DNA of 64,000 nucleotides from an uncultured Clostridia bacterium (GTDB lineage: Bacteria > Bacillota > Clostridia > Oscillospirales > CAG-272). This document shows positions 9,275 to 18,475 of the stretch, piece by piece. Under the pieces are notes generated by a model that ran no database searches, was not told where the DNA came from, and was given only the letters and a program-made list of their open reading frames with translations. Position numbers and translations under genes: made by a program. Within the stretch, counting starts at the first letter, position 1; each line of letters opens with the position of its first letter. Location: contig CAOKAC010000003.1 of assembly GCA_948466345.1 (NCBI GenBank), positions 1-64,000 of the forward strand, written 5' to 3'.

Positions 9275-9303
9275 TTGCATTTGTAGTCAGATTGCTGTAT
9301 ACT
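9275..9303 (+). promoter_or_regulatory. Sigma-A promoter for the P-loop gene
   Basis: TTGCAT at 9275-9280, 17-bp spacer, TATACT at 9298-9303. Confidence 0.65.
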
Positions 9304-9367
9304 ATACTTGTACAGATGAGATACATCTGTGTGGTATATATTCTGTTAGAATCACGGAGGAATCGCT

Positions 9368-9775
9368 ATGCTGAAGCTGATCATTGGAGTGAAGGGTACT
9401 GGCAAGACAAAGCAATTGATTGATCTGGTAAATGCTTCTCTCAAATTGTCTCAAGGATCTGTGGTGTGTATTGAAAAGGGCGATAAACTGAAGTTTGATG
9501 TAAATTATCAATGTAGGTTGATAGATACAGAGTATTTTGGTGTTGCAGATGCCGCTTCGCTTTATGGGTTTGTGGCCGGTATTCTGGCAAGCAATCACGA
9601 TGTGACCGATTTGTATATAGATTCGGCGCTTAAGATTTGTGGGGATGATATTGTTGCGTTTGATCAGTTTTTAGGAATGCTGGATATGCTTACATCCAGA
9701 TCCAATGTAAACTGTGTGCTGACCTGCTCTCTGGCAGTAGAGAACGCATCGGAAACAATTCAGAAATATTTGTAA
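9368..9775 (+). CDS. Small P-loop NTPase-like protein
   Basis: A 135-aa protein whose N-terminus holds a Walker A motif, GVKGTGKTK, at residues 7-15. A hydrophobic strand ending DLYIDSA at about 85 could be Walker B. The remaining fold looks like a compact single-domain P-loop NTPase, far shorter than the PilT or AAA proteins such sequences are often named after. Function is unknown. Start ATG is preceded by CACGGAGGAA. It has its own promoter and a strong terminator, so it is monocistronic. Confidence 0.8.
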   Translation: MLKLIIGVKGTGKTKQLIDLVNASLKLSQGSVVCIEKGDKLKFDVNYQCRLIDTEYFGVADAASLYGFVAGILASNHDVTDLYIDSALKICGDDIVAFDQFLGMLDMLTSRSNVNCVLTCSLAVENASETIQKYL

Positions 9776-9781
9776 AACGAG

Positions 9782-9812
9782 AAAAAGGGAATGCCGTCGG
9801 CATTCCCTTTTT
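9782..9812 (+). terminator. Intrinsic terminator after the P-loop gene
   Basis: Stem AAAGGGAATGCCG/CGGCATTCCCTTT with a short loop and five T. Confidence 0.9.
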
Positions 9813-9934
9813 GAAAGCAAAACGCCGGCGGCGTAAGTGGCAGAATTTTTAACAAATTGTTTTGATCGGATCGGAAAGAATTAGCAGATCAGATTTTTGA
9901 TATTTTGAAAGTTTTAGAAGTTCTGTTTGCCTAT

Positions 9935-9967
9935 AAAAAAGAGGGATGGGTTTCCATCCTCTTTTTT
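9935..9967. terminator. Intrinsic terminator at the end of the amino-acid ABC operon
   Basis: Stem AAAAGAGGATGG/CCATCCCTCTTTT around a 4-nt loop, flanked by A and T runs on both strands; it lies just past the stop of the ATPase gene on the minus strand. Confidence 0.85.
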
Positions 9968-9969
9968 GT

Positions 9970-10728
9970 TTATAACACTTTTCCCAAAAACGCCCGTAGC
10001 CGTTCATTTTCCGGATTTTCAAAAACTTCTTTGGGCGGGGCATCGACAGCCAACACCCCATCGCACATAAATACCACCCGGTCTGCCACTTCTCTGGCAA
10101 AGCCCATTTCGTGGGTGACAACTAGCATTGTCATACCTTCGTCGGCTAGCTGCTTCATTACAGTCAGCACTTCTCCCACCAGCTCTGGATCCAGAGCTGA
10201 GGTAGGTTCATCAAAAAGCATAATTTTGGGCTGCATAGCAAGGGCTCGAGCAATGGCCACGCGCTGCTGCTGTCCGCCGGACAGGCGACTGGGAAACTGA
10301 TCCGCCTTATCGGAAAGGCCGACTCTGTCCAGCAGTTCCAAAGATAATGCCTTGCATTCTTCCGGTTTCATTTTTTTTACTGTTAGCGGAGCCAACATGA
10401 TATTTTCCAGCACTGTTTTATGAGGAAACAGATTAAAGCGTTGAAATACCATACCCATTTCCAGCAGCAGCTTCTTTTGTGTGGCAGCATCGATCCGTTC
10501 AACGGTATGATCCTTTTCCCGGTGGAGCAAGAGCTGTTCGTCAATATAAATTTTTCCGCTGGTGATTTTCTCCAGTTGATTCAGGGAACGAAGATAAGTA
10601 GATTTCCCAGCACCGGAAGGGCCGATAATACAGACGACTTCGCCGGCGTTTACTGTCAGATTGATATCTTTCAGCACTTCCAGCTTGCCGAAACTTTTGC
10701 TGACATGTTCTGTACGTATAATAGACAT
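9970..10728 (-). CDS. glnQ: Polar amino-acid ABC transporter, ATP-binding protein
   Basis: The 252-aa ATPase has Walker [10 protein letters not shown] (about residue 37), Q-loop in [11 protein letters not shown], signature LSGGQQQR (about 144), Walker [13 protein letters not shown] (about 165) and switch His in VVTHEMGFA. These and the length match the HisP/GlnQ family that powers uptake of glutamine, histidine or other polar amino acids. RBS AAGGAGGG precedes the ATG. It follows the permease by 12 nt and is last in a three-gene minus-strand operon with the binding protein. The exact amino acid cannot be told. Confidence 0.93.
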   Translation of the reverse strand: MSIIRTEHVSKSFGKLEVLKDINLTVNAGEVVCIIGPSGAGKSTYLRSLNQLEKITSGKIYIDEQLLLHREKDHTVERIDAATQKKLLLEMGMVFQRFNLFPHKTVLENIMLAPLTVKKMKPEECKALSLELLDRVGLSDKADQFPSRLSGGQQQRVAIARALAMQPKIMLFDEPTSALDPELVGEVLTVMKQLADEGMTMLVVTHEMGFAREVADRVVFMCDGVLAVDAPPKEVFENPENERLRAFLGKVL

Positions 10729-10740
10729 GAGTAGCCCTCC

Positions 10741-11982
10741 TTAATAATATTTGGAAAAGTACTTTTCGAGTTTGTTAAAGATCATAGAGAAAAATGCGGT
10801 GACGATCAAAAACAAGATCAACGCAGGAAGGAACACGATAAAGGAACCTTCATTTGTAGCAATATTTTTCGATATAGTAGTAATATCCTGCAGGGAGATT
10901 GCAAATACCAGAGACGCATCCTTAAGAACCATAATAAATTCATTGGCTACCGGTGGAACCAAGCGCCCCAGAGATTGAGGAATAATGATTTTAGACATAG
11001 TCTGTCCATAGCTCATGCCCAATGCTTTTGCAGCCTCGTTTTGTCCTTTATCAATCGACTGGATAGCAGCTCGAACAATTTCTGCGCAGTATGCTGCGCT
11101 GTTGAGAGAAAAGGCAATAAACGCGGCGATGAAAGCACCGTAATACACAGCTTCCGCGCCTACAGATGGGAACAAAGATTGGGCAAAGTTTTTCCAGCTG
11201 AATCCCTGAACCATTCCTGGAATAGCCAAATATACACAGAATAGCTGGATCAGCAAGGGAGTACCACGGAAAAAGAATATGTATCCACTGCAGATTTTGC
11301 TGAGAATTTTGAAGCGGGAAATTTTCCCCAGCGCCAAAAATATGCTGATGATCAGTCCGCAGGCTACAGATGCAGCGGTAAGAAATACAGTCAGCTTTAC
11401 CCCATACAAAACAGATTGCTCACAACCAAGCATCCGATACGTGTAGCTGACAAAGCTGCCCACTGTTTTCATAGCACCGTCGTCGGCGCTGTAAATTTCA
11501 CCAGCAAAACCAACATGTTTTTCGCTGAATTCCCCTGTAGTGGACTGGAAAGAAACATAGTTGATAAAATACAGGGACTGGTAAGTAACCGATACCCGCT
11601 TGATGTTACGTTCCTCGTCTGCTTTTAATTCATTACGCACCTGTTCGGAGGCCATCTCAATCATTTCTGTTTTTGTGGGCTTCAAAGCGCATAGTATAGT
11701 AGCGGCGATGAATAAGACGGTTAACGTGCATACCAAAACCTTGTTTTTCTTTTCCCATTGGGGAAAATAGAAAAAGCGCAGGAAAGCAGAACCTGGAACC
11801 CAGCGTGAGACGATCCCGGAGATCAAGGTGAAGAGAATTACAAAAACGATGATCGGCGGGGCGATACTTTCAGACAATCCTGCCCGGGAGAACGCAAAAT
11901 AGCTGACCCATGCCAGAAGGGCAGAGACGATTAATATGCCAAGGCATATGAAAAATTTTTTTCCTTTTTTCAAAAGTGGCAC
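10741..11982 (-). CDS. Polar amino-acid ABC transporter, permease with N-terminal extension
   Basis: The 413-aa membrane protein is nearly twice the usual HisM/GlnP permease length. The C-terminal ~220 residues are the standard permease: YGVKLTVFLTAASV, RGTPLLIQLF, and the coupling segment EIVRAAIQSIDKGQNEAAKALG. The N-terminal ~185 residues contain three or four hydrophobic helices and an extracytoplasmic region of about 80 residues (EQVRNELKADEERN onward). It transports the substrate delivered by the binding protein encoded upstream. The extension is present without any frame break, so it is part of the protein. Confidence 0.9.
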   Translation of the reverse strand: MPLLKKGKKFFICLGILIVSALLAWVSYFAFSRAGLSESIAPPIIVFVILFTLISGIVSRWVPGSAFLRFFYFPQWEKKNKVLVCTLTVLFIAATILCALKPTKTEMIEMASEQVRNELKADEERNIKRVSVTYQSLYFINYVSFQSTTGEFSEKHVGFAGEIYSADDGAMKTVGSFVSYTYRMLGCEQSVLYGVKLTVFLTAASVACGLIISIFLALGKISRFKILSKICSGYIFFFRGTPLLIQLFCVYLAIPGMVQGFSWKNFAQSLFPSVGAEAVYYGAFIAAFIAFSLNSAAYCAEIVRAAIQSIDKGQNEAAKALGMSYGQTMSKIIIPQSLGRLVPPVANEFIMVLKDASLVFAISLQDITTISKNIATNEGSFIVFLPALILFLIVTAFFSMIFNKLEKYFSKYY

Positions 11983-12023
11983 CTCACGATATGGAATTGG
12001 GAAAAGCTCTTATACTTATGATG

Positions 12024-12058
12024 AAAGCGGCACATAGAGGCAATCTATGTGCCGCTTT
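12024..12058 (-). terminator. Intercistronic stem-loop between binding protein and permease genes
   Basis: A 14-bp perfect stem (AAAGCGGCACATAG paired with CTATGTGCCGCTTT) around a 7-nt loop, only ~10 bp past the binding-protein stop. It has only a short T run on the minus strand, so it probably acts as a leaky terminator or 3'-end stabiliser that lets the binding protein be made in excess. Confidence 0.65.
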
Positions 12059-12068
12059 ACTGCATATC

Positions 12069-12911
12069 TTAGTCTTCGGAATTGCTGCCAAACCAAGTAG
12101 CGTTCAACTCTTCGAAGAAGCCTTCTTCCTTCAGGTCAGCAAGAATTTCATTGATGGCCTTCTGCAGTTCGGGATTGCTTTTGGGGATACCAATACCAAA
12201 TTGTTCAGGAGAAGTTTTGTCCACATAGATAATCTTGTACGCGTCGCTGTTGGAGGCCAGATGTACGTCTGCTACAGTGCTGTCACAAACGACCATGTCC
12301 ACTTCTCCGTTGGAAAGCTGCTGGAAGCAAGTGAGAATTTTTTCGTTTGCTGCAGAAGTACATTTTACCGAACCGGTAGCAATGAGATCGTCTACAATTT
12401 CATCTGTAGTGGTACCTTTCTGGAAAGCGATAGAGTGCCCATCAATATCAGTGAGAGAATCAGCAGTTAGGTCGCTGTCTGCGCGCACTACAATTGCCTG
12501 GTAGTTATCAATATAGGGATCAGAAAAGAGCATCTGTTCCAATCTGCTTTCATTGATAGTATATCCGGAGATAATAACATCGTAGTTTGCACCCAGATTT
12601 TCAGCAATTATATCAAAGCTTGTGTTGATAAAGTTGATGTCCAGCCCCAAACGCCGTCCAAGTTCGTTTGCAAGGTCGATATCATAACCAATGGGTGTTA
12701 CATTATCTTCTGCATACATCTCATAAGGCGGGTAACCGATTTCGGAACCGATTGTTAAAACACCGTCGTTGAGCAGTGTATAGCTTGCCTTATCTTTTTT
12801 AGACGTATCGCCGCTGTCTTTGTCTGCGTCTGTTTCAGTGTCCTTGTTCGAGCAGGCTACAAGACCAAACAGCAAAAATGCAGCCATCACAATGGTAAGT
12901 AACTTTTTCAT
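12069..12911 (-). CDS. Polar amino-acid ABC transporter, substrate-binding lipoprotein
   Basis: The 280-aa protein has a lipoprotein signal (MKKLLTIVMAAF... with lipobox LVACS), an acidic Asp/Lys linker, and a two-lobe SBP_bac_3 fold: GSEIGYPPYEM, GYDIDLANELGRRLG, the hinge-side FSDPYIDNYQAIVVR and VAFQKGTTTD-like switch region (residues SIAFQKGTT). It captures a polar amino acid outside the membrane for the permease/ATPase encoded downstream. ATG 12911 starts the signal peptide; a frame extension to 12932 has no better site. It is first in the operon. Confidence 0.93.
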   Translation of the reverse strand: MKKLLTIVMAAFLLFGLVACSNKDTETDADKDSGDTSKKDKASYTLLNDGVLTIGSEIGYPPYEMYAEDNVTPIGYDIDLANELGRRLGLDINFINTSFDIIAENLGANYDVIISGYTINESRLEQMLFSDPYIDNYQAIVVRADSDLTADSLTDIDGHSIAFQKGTTTDEIVDDLIATGSVKCTSAANEKILTCFQQLSNGEVDMVVCDSTVADVHLASNSDAYKIIYVDKTSPEQFGIGIPKSNPELQKAINEILADLKEEGFFEELNATWFGSNSED

Positions 12912-12961
12912 AAGTTTTTCAAACCTTTCCATAGATATTTATTATAATTTCACACTTTAAT

Positions 12962-12990
12962 ATTTTACCGTTTCAAATTGCTTCTGTCAA
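12962..12990 (-). promoter_or_regulatory. Sigma-A promoter for the amino-acid ABC operon
   Basis: On the minus strand TTGACA (12990-12985), 17-bp spacer, TAAAAT (12967-12962), ~50 bp upstream of the binding-protein start. The rest of the divergent gap to 13250 shows no other clear element except a weak TATACT at 13151 facing spoIIGA. Confidence 0.75.
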
Positions 12991-13250
12991 TATATATTTG
13001 TAATTTATTCAATATTTAGACAAAATAGAACAGAAAAGATAGGTGCAAACGGGGGAAAAGGGCCTGTTTTTTACATAAAAAAGGAAAGTCTGTTGGTAAA
13101 AATGTATTTTTATACACCACTTGCCGACAAATTTGGGCGGAGGATTTTCTTATACTATATGCAGACATAACAAATACATATGCGGCATATAGTGAAGCAG
13201 CAATGCTATGGATTTTAAGAATGGACGGGCATATGTTGTCCTGAGAGGAG

Positions 13251-14102
13251 GTGGACACGCTGGAAACCGTATTGTATGCGGATGTGCTGTTTGCTATTAA
13301 TTTTAGTATGGATTTCATTTCTCTGTGGGCAGCTGCCCTGCTGGGATGCAAGCCCCGGCGGGCGCTGCGTATGTCTGCAGCAGCCGCATTGGGTGGAATT
13401 TATGCAGTTGTCAGTATAGTCGCTGGGATACATGGACTATGGCAGTACATATCAGCAGCGGGGGCAAGCTTTATCATGTGTCTGATATCCTTTGGAAAAT
13501 GCGGAGGACTGCGGGGAATTTTGAAACAAAGCGCTCTCATTTGGGGCTGCGGCGCTCTGCTTGGAGGATTAATGACGGCGGTCCTATCTTTGGGAAAAGG
13601 CGGCAGTATACATACTACGGATGGAGGCAGCGTTTGGATTGGCGCTGCTGCTGCGGCTGCCGGCGCGGTATACATTACAGTGCGTCTGATCACAGCAAAA
13701 AAAGGCGCTGCCCCCCTCCCTGTACGGATTGAGTTTGCCGGCAATCATATCCGATTTGACGCATTGTGCGATAGTGGAAATCTGATGCGTGATCCTATTT
13801 CGGGAGATCCGGTAATTTTGTTGTCTGCCGTTTTGGGCAAAAGGCTTGTAGGCAGTGAGAATACACGTGCGCTGCTTACATGTGATGCAGAAAAACTTTC
13901 GAATAGCGGGATTCGGTTTCGGCTTATTCCGATTAAGAACAGCACTGGCGGGAGTCTTTGTGCGGCCTTTCGTCCAGATAGGGTGACGACAGGCAGTGGG
14001 CGGCACGAGGGGAGTGTGCAGTGTCTGGTAGCCTTCTCCGACTGTCCTGCTGTATATTTTGGTGGATTCCCGGCTACGGCGCCGGCGTCTATTGCTTCGT
14101 AA
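13251..14102 (+). CDS. spoIIGA: Sporulation sigma-E processing peptidase SpoIIGA
   Basis: The 283-aa protein has five N-terminal hydrophobic helices (about residues 8-150) and a cytosolic aspartic-protease-like domain with the catalytic motif [10 protein letters not shown] (about 180), then GDPVILL. SpoIIGA cleaves pro-sigma-E in the mother cell after septation; its partner sigE begins 38 nt downstream. The start is unclear: GAGAGGAGGTGG overlaps the GTG at 13251, and the best-spaced codon after it is a CTG at 13260. The last residues do not match the usual C-terminus closely. A TTGCCG (13121) and TATACT (13151) with a long spacer recall Spo0A-activated spoIIG promoters, but this is weak. Confidence 0.88.
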   Translation: MDTLETVLYADVLFAINFSMDFISLWAAALLGCKPRRALRMSAAAALGGIYAVVSIVAGIHGLWQYISAAGASFIMCLISFGKCGGLRGILKQSALIWGCGALLGGLMTAVLSLGKGGSIHTTDGGSVWIGAAAAAAGAVYITVRLITAKKGAAPLPVRIEFAGNHIRFDALCDSGNLMRDPISGDPVILLSAVLGKRLVGSENTRALLTCDAEKLSNSGIRFRLIPIKNSTGGSLCAAFRPDRVTTGSGRHEGSVQCLVAFSDCPAVYFGGFPATAPASIAS

Positions 14103-14140
14103 AAGATAAACGTATTCCGGTGAAAGGAAAGGTACAAATT

Positions 14141-14869
14141 ATGCAAATTGGAAAAACGGTAAAAAGTGTTTGGATGCAGCTTAAGCGGATCGCGGCATAT
14201 TTGGCGTCGGAAAGCCCGGAGGGCAACGACTTTTATATAAATGGCCCTGAGACGCTTCCTGCCCCCCTTTCTCAGGAAGAGGAAGCGCAGGTAATTGCAC
14301 AGCTTGTGGAAGACCGAAGCATGTGCAAAGTGCTTATCGAACACAACCTGCGGCTTGTAGTATATATTGCCAGAAAATTTGAAAATACCGGAACGGGGAT
14401 AGAAGATTTGATTTCTATCGGTACAATCGGACTGATTAAAGCAATCAACACCTATAAACCAGATAAAAATATAAAGTTGGCCACGTATGCTTCCCGATGT
14501 ATCGAAAACGAAATTTTAATGTATATTCGGAAAAATGCGGGACATCGAGGAGATATTTCCATTGATGAACCCTTAAATACCGATTGGGACGGAAATGAAT
14601 TGCTTTTGTCCGATCTTTTGGGAAGTGACGCCGACAGCATAAGTCAAAATTTGGAAAAGGATGAGGATGAACGCATTCTGCACGCGGCGGTGGCGGAACT
14701 GGACCAGCGGGAGCGGCTGATTATTAAGCTGCGGTATGGCCTTGGCGGCGGCAGAGAACGTACGCAAAAGGAAGTGGCGGACATGCTGGGGATATCCCAA
14801 TCGTATATATCCCGCTTAGAAAAAAAGATTATAGGCCGCCTGCGGGAAGAAATCGGAACGCGAATTTGA
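14141..14869 (+). CDS. sigE: RNA polymerase sporulation sigma factor, pro-sigma-E
   Basis: The 242-aa protein has an amphipathic pro-sequence (residues 1-29), region 2 ([45 protein letters not shown]) and region 4 ([15 protein letters not shown] and the helix-turn-helix [21 protein letters not shown]). It drives early mother-cell genes. Processing by SpoIIGA should occur near [14 protein letters not shown], the equivalent of the known cleavage area in Bacillus. The ATG at 14141 follows GAAAGGAAAGG; the upstream frame overlaps spoIIGA and is not used. Confidence 0.95.
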   Translation: MQIGKTVKSVWMQLKRIAAYLASESPEGNDFYINGPETLPAPLSQEEEAQVIAQLVEDRSMCKVLIEHNLRLVVYIARKFENTGTGIEDLISIGTIGLIKAINTYKPDKNIKLATYASRCIENEILMYIRKNAGHRGDISIDEPLNTDWDGNELLLSDLLGSDADSISQNLEKDEDERILHAAVAELDQRERLIIKLRYGLGGGRERTQKEVADMLGISQSYISRLEKKIIGRLREEIGTRI

Positions 14870-14896
14870 AAAAGTTGTGTTTTTTTGCAAAAGGTA

Positions 14897-14925
14897 TTGA
14901 CATAGGGACAACTTGGTGGTAAAAT
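14897..14925 (+). promoter_or_regulatory. Sigma-A promoter for rpmE
   Basis: TTGACA at 14897-14902, 17-bp spacer, TAAAAT at 14920-14925. About 80 nt of leader precede rpmE; some Firmicutes L31 leaders bind L31, but I cannot confirm that here. Confidence 0.85.
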
Positions 14926-15015
14926 TAAAGCTACTGTGAAGAGCCGGAAGCGTTCCAATGTCCAATATGGCATAAGACTGTCTTCCGTAATTTAAGAGAA
15001 AGGCATGTACGCGAA

Positions 15016-15231
15016 ATGAAAGCAGGAATTCATCCCGATTACAAAGAAGTAACAATCCGTTGCGCATGCGGCGCTACGGCTGTTACCCGCTCTACTAAGA
15101 GCGACGCGAACGGTGAGGTCCGTGTTGAAATTTGCTCCAAGTGCCATCCCTTCTTTACCGGAAAGCAGAAGTTTGTAGATTCCGGCGGACGGGTTGACAA
15201 GTTCAAGCGTCGTCTTGAAGCAAGCAAATAA
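15016..15231 (+). CDS. rpmE: Ribosomal protein L31 (zinc-type)
   Basis: The 71-aa 50S protein begins [11 protein letters not shown] and holds the four-residue zinc set typical of the C+ form: CACG near residue 16 and CSKCHPF near 36-41, followed by [16 protein letters not shown]. The C+ form binds zinc and is replaced by a C- paralog under zinc limitation in some species. It is monocistronic between its own promoter and terminator. Confidence 0.97.
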   Translation: MKAGIHPDYKEVTIRCACGATAVTRSTKSDANGEVRVEICSKCHPFFTGKQKFVDSGGRVDKFKRRLEASK

Positions 15232-15246
15232 ACAGCATCACCGATT

Positions 15247-15283
15247 CCGGACGAGGCGGCCTTACCGCCTAGTCCGGTTTTTT
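15247..15283 (+). terminator. rpmE intrinsic terminator
   Basis: Stem CCGGACGAGGCGG/CCGCCTAGTCCGG, 5-nt loop, six T. Confidence 0.92.
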
Positions 15284-15320
15284 CGTTTTTGATACCTATG
15301 TCTGGAAAGGAAACGTGTAT

Positions 15321-16628
15321 ATGGAAGAAAAGCTACGGGAAGATACAGAACATCAACCGGCGCGTCGGGCAGTGTTGGTATCTATTTATCCGCAAGGAGA
15401 AGAGGAGGACTGTCTCGCCTCTCTGGCGGAGCTTGCCAGACTTTTGGATACAGCCGGGGGACAGGTAGCAGGTATGATTACCCAGATGCGGCCATCGGTA
15501 GACAGCCGCTTTGGCATCGGCAGCGGAAAAATGCAGGAGCTGTCCGATACCTGTAAAAATACCGGCGCGCAGATGGCAGTGTTTGACTTTGAATTGACAC
15601 CCTCCCAGATTCGTGCCATTGAGGATGCGATGGAGACAGAAGTTTCTGTAATAGACAGAAGCATTCTAATATTGGATATTTTCGCATCCCGGGCCAGCAG
15701 CGCGGAGGGGCGGCTGCAGGTAGAACTGGCGCAGCTAAAGTATACTGCTCCTAGACTTATGGGAAAGGGAAAGAATTTATCCCGGCTTGGAGGCGGTATT
15801 GGTACCAGAGGGCCTGGAGAGTCAAAGTTGGAAATTGACCGGCGGCGGTTAAAATCCAGAGTGATCCATTTGGAAGAGGAACTGCGCCGCGTGGAAAAAA
15901 ACAGAAATACCATTCGCAGCGCGCGAGAGCGGTCCGGTGTATGCAAATGTGCCATAGTGGGGTATACCAACGCAGGAAAGTCTACTTTGATGAATGCGCT
16001 TACCGATGCAGGTATTTTTGCGGAGGATAAGCTGTTTGCTACATTGGATCCCACAACCCGGCAGTTTTTGCTGCCGCAGGGAACAAAGATTCTCCTGACG
16101 GATACGGTTGGGTTTATCCGCAATCTCCCCCATCATCTGATTAAAGCTTTTAAAAGTACCTTAGATGAAGCCGTTTGGGCAGATATTTTAATGATCGTCT
16201 GTGACATATCCGATGCCGACTGCGCAAAACAGATCGCTGTTACAGAAAAACTGTTGGAAGAACTAGGTGCGGCAGGAAAGCCGACATTGTTTGTATTTAA
16301 TAAATGTGACCAAGCTGAAGACAATGAAAAAATTACGGAAATGCAGCAAATAGCCGGCGGATCCAAAGGAGATTTTGTATTTGTCTCTGCCAAAACAGGA
16401 GAGGGATTGGATATGCTGTCCGAAAAGTTGGAGAGAATGGCCAATCTAGATAAAAGGGAAATGCAGCTGCTGCTGCCGGCCAGCGCAGGAGATAAGCTCA
16501 GTGAACTATATGGCGCTGGGGAAAATGTTCAGGTGGAATACCGAGAGAATGGAATATATGTTACCCTACTGGGTGACAAAAAGCTGCAGGGACGTTTTGC
16601 AGAATATAAGCTCAACCCCGAGGTGTAG
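15321..16628 (+). CDS. hflX: GTPase HflX
   Basis: The 435-aa protein has the HflX N-terminal domain (GKMQELSDTCKN, VIDRSILILDIFA), a glycine-rich linker (SRLGGGIGTRGPGESK at about residue 154) and a TRAFAC GTPase domain with GYTNAGKST (about 213), DTVGF and NKCD. HflX binds the large ribosomal subunit and splits stalled or hibernating ribosomes. ATG 15321 is preferred to the GTG six bases upstream because GGAAAGGA is then 9 nt away. It overlaps closely with yigZ, which starts 2 nt after the stop. Confidence 0.95.
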   Translation: MEEKLREDTEHQPARRAVLVSIYPQGEEEDCLASLAELARLLDTAGGQVAGMITQMRPSVDSRFGIGSGKMQELSDTCKNTGAQMAVFDFELTPSQIRAIEDAMETEVSVIDRSILILDIFASRASSAEGRLQVELAQLKYTAPRLMGKGKNLSRLGGGIGTRGPGESKLEIDRRRLKSRVIHLEEELRRVEKNRNTIRSARERSGVCKCAIVGYTNAGKSTLMNALTDAGIFAEDKLFATLDPTTRQFLLPQGTKILLTDTVGFIRNLPHHLIKAFKSTLDEAVWADILMIVCDISDADCAKQIAVTEKLLEELGAAGKPTLFVFNKCDQAEDNEKITEMQQIAGGSKGDFVFVSAKTGEGLDMLSEKLERMANLDKREMQLLLPASAGDKLSELYGAGENVQVEYRENGIYVTLLGDKKLQGRFAEYKLNPEV

Positions 16629-16630
16629 AT

Positions 16631-17278
16631 GTGGGAACAGGGAAAAAACGGATTACGCTGGCAGGCGCTGCACAGGCAGAAATAGAAGAAAAACGCTCCC
16701 GTTTTATCGGATACGCTGCCCCGGTGCAAAATGAGAAAGAGGCACATGAAATCGTGGCATCTCGCAAGGCTTTACATAGGGATGCAAGGCACAATGTTTG
16801 GGCTTATTTTATAGATGGTGGAACCCATGCCCGGTATTCTGACGATGGAGAACCGCAGGGAACGGCAGGGATTCCGGTATTGAACGTGTTAAAAATGTCT
16901 GGCGCAACGGATCTGTGCATGGTGGTCACCCGATATTTCGGTGGCACGCTGCTTGGGGCAGGCGGACTGGTACGAGCCTATTCTGCGGCGGCAAAAGCAG
17001 CGCTGGATGCCGCCGGCTTTGCTTCTATGGAGGAATATGCCGTTTTAAAAATCCGCTGCGGATATAGTGTATATCAGAAACTGGCTGTACAGCTTGCTGC
17101 GTTGGGAGTGGTGCAGGATGACGCTGTGTTTGGCAGTGAGGTGGAGCTCGTGGCGGCTGTAAAAGCGGAGCGCGCATCTCTTATAGAGGATTTGGTGCGG
17201 GAAGTGAGTGCGGGTAAAGGAAGCGTTGCGCAGCTGCGTATAGAAGAAAGAATGTCTAAAGACACTGTAGCACTTTAA
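16631..17278 (+). CDS. yigZ: YigZ/IMPACT family protein (UPF0029)
   Basis: The 215-aa protein has the N-terminal IMPACT domain, EKRSRFIGYAAPV, the HNVWAYFIDGG segment, YSDDGEPQGTAGIPVL and VVTRYFGGTLLGAGGLVRAYS, and a C-terminal ferredoxin-like domain. Family members are linked to translation control or proteolysis, but no reaction is settled. The GTG start at 16631 fits best; the site upstream (GAGGTG) overlaps the end of hflX. Probably co-transcribed with hflX. Confidence 0.92.
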   Translation: MGTGKKRITLAGAAQAEIEEKRSRFIGYAAPVQNEKEAHEIVASRKALHRDARHNVWAYFIDGGTHARYSDDGEPQGTAGIPVLNVLKMSGATDLCMVVTRYFGGTLLGAGGLVRAYSAAAKAALDAAGFASMEEYAVLKIRCGYSVYQKLAVQLAALGVVQDDAVFGSEVELVAAVKAERASLIEDLVREVSAGKGSVAQLRIEERMSKDTVAL

Positions 17279-17402
17279 TCCGGCGCTATTTGTAAATATT
17301 TTGTGTCGTTCCGGTCGAAAAAAGTAAAAAAGCAATTTTGTGCGTATATTATAAGTAGATTATGTTCTAATCCACCTGCCAATTGCAGAAAAGGAGAACA
17401 TT

Positions 17403-18416
17403 ATGACAGTTGCAGATTTATTTTGTGAGCGCGAAAAGCAAAATTTGTCTCCCTATGCATTTTTTACCTGTAATACCCGTGGCAGAGAGCACCCATATGT
17501 CCCCTGCCAAAACCGGACAGAGTTTCAGCGGGACAGGGACCGGATCATCCATTCTAAAGCTTTTCGCCGTCTGATGCACAAAACCCAGGTGTTTTTGTTT
17601 CCAGTAGATGAACATTACCGCACCCGTCTGACGCATACTTTGGAGGTTGCACAGATTGCCCGGATCATATGCCGCGCCTTGCTTTTGAATGAAGATTTGT
17701 GTGAGGCAGGCGCGCTTGGACACGATTTGGGACATACCCCTTTCGGTCATGCGGGAGAGATTGTTATGCAGGCCTGTTATGATAAGAATTTTACCCACTA
17801 TAAGCAAAGTCTGCGTGTGGTGGAAAAGCTTGAGAAGGACGGAAAGGGACTGAATCTGACCTGGGAGGTACGGGATGCAATTGTAAATCACTCCGGTGAT
17901 TGTCAGGCCTCCACTTTAGAGGGACGCATTCTCAAATTTGCGGATCGAATCGCCTATATTAATCATGATATTGATGATGCGTGCAGAGCAGGAATATTGT
18001 CTTTAAACGATATTCCGTCATCTATTTTAGAAGTGCTTGGCCGTGGACATGGTGAGCGGATCAATACTATGGTGACTGCAGTGATTGAGGCCAGTCATGG
18101 GGGACCTGACATTTCTATTACCCCTGCAGTTGGCAAAGCGATGAACGATTTGAGAAATTTTCTTTTTGAAGCGGTATATCGCAATCCGCTGGCAAAAGGA
18201 GAAGAGGCAAAAGCCCAGACGCTTTTGGAAGCGCTTTTCCGATATTTTGTAAAAAATCCGGATAAAATGTCCCCATATTATTTTAAAAATACAAAAAATG
18301 AACCAGTAGAGCGGTGCGTGTGTGATTACATATCCAGTATGACGGATCGCTACGCTATTGATACATATAAAAAATTGTTTATTCCCGCTGTTTGGCAAAC
18401 GCCAGTGGAATACTGA
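17403..18416 (+). CDS. dgt: dGTP triphosphohydrolase-like HD protein
   Basis: The 337-aa protein opens with RDRIIHSKAFRRLMHKTQVF and RTRLTHTLEVAQIAR, followed by the HD signature GHDLGHTPFGHAGE and a later metal-binding IAYINHDIDDA. This is the deoxyguanosinetriphosphate triphosphohydrolase-like family, which removes triphosphate from dNTPs in the cytosol. The shorter length than E. coli Dgt is the common form in Firmicutes. RBS AAGGAGAAC precedes the ATG. It lies directly upstream of dnaG, a usual neighbour in Clostridia. Confidence 0.93.
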   Translation: MTVADLFCEREKQNLSPYAFFTCNTRGREHPYVPCQNRTEFQRDRDRIIHSKAFRRLMHKTQVFLFPVDEHYRTRLTHTLEVAQIARIICRALLLNEDLCEAGALGHDLGHTPFGHAGEIVMQACYDKNFTHYKQSLRVVEKLEKDGKGLNLTWEVRDAIVNHSGDCQASTLEGRILKFADRIAYINHDIDDACRAGILSLNDIPSSILEVLGRGHGERINTMVTAVIEASHGGPDISITPAVGKAMNDLRNFLFEAVYRNPLAKGEEAKAQTLLEALFRYFVKNPDKMSPYYFKNTKNEPVERCVCDYISSMTDRYAIDTYKKLFIPAVWQTPVEY

Positions 18417-18475
18417 CAAGCGGTTTTTGCATAAACCGATTTTAGAAGGGGATTAAGGAAAGGGATCATAAACAG

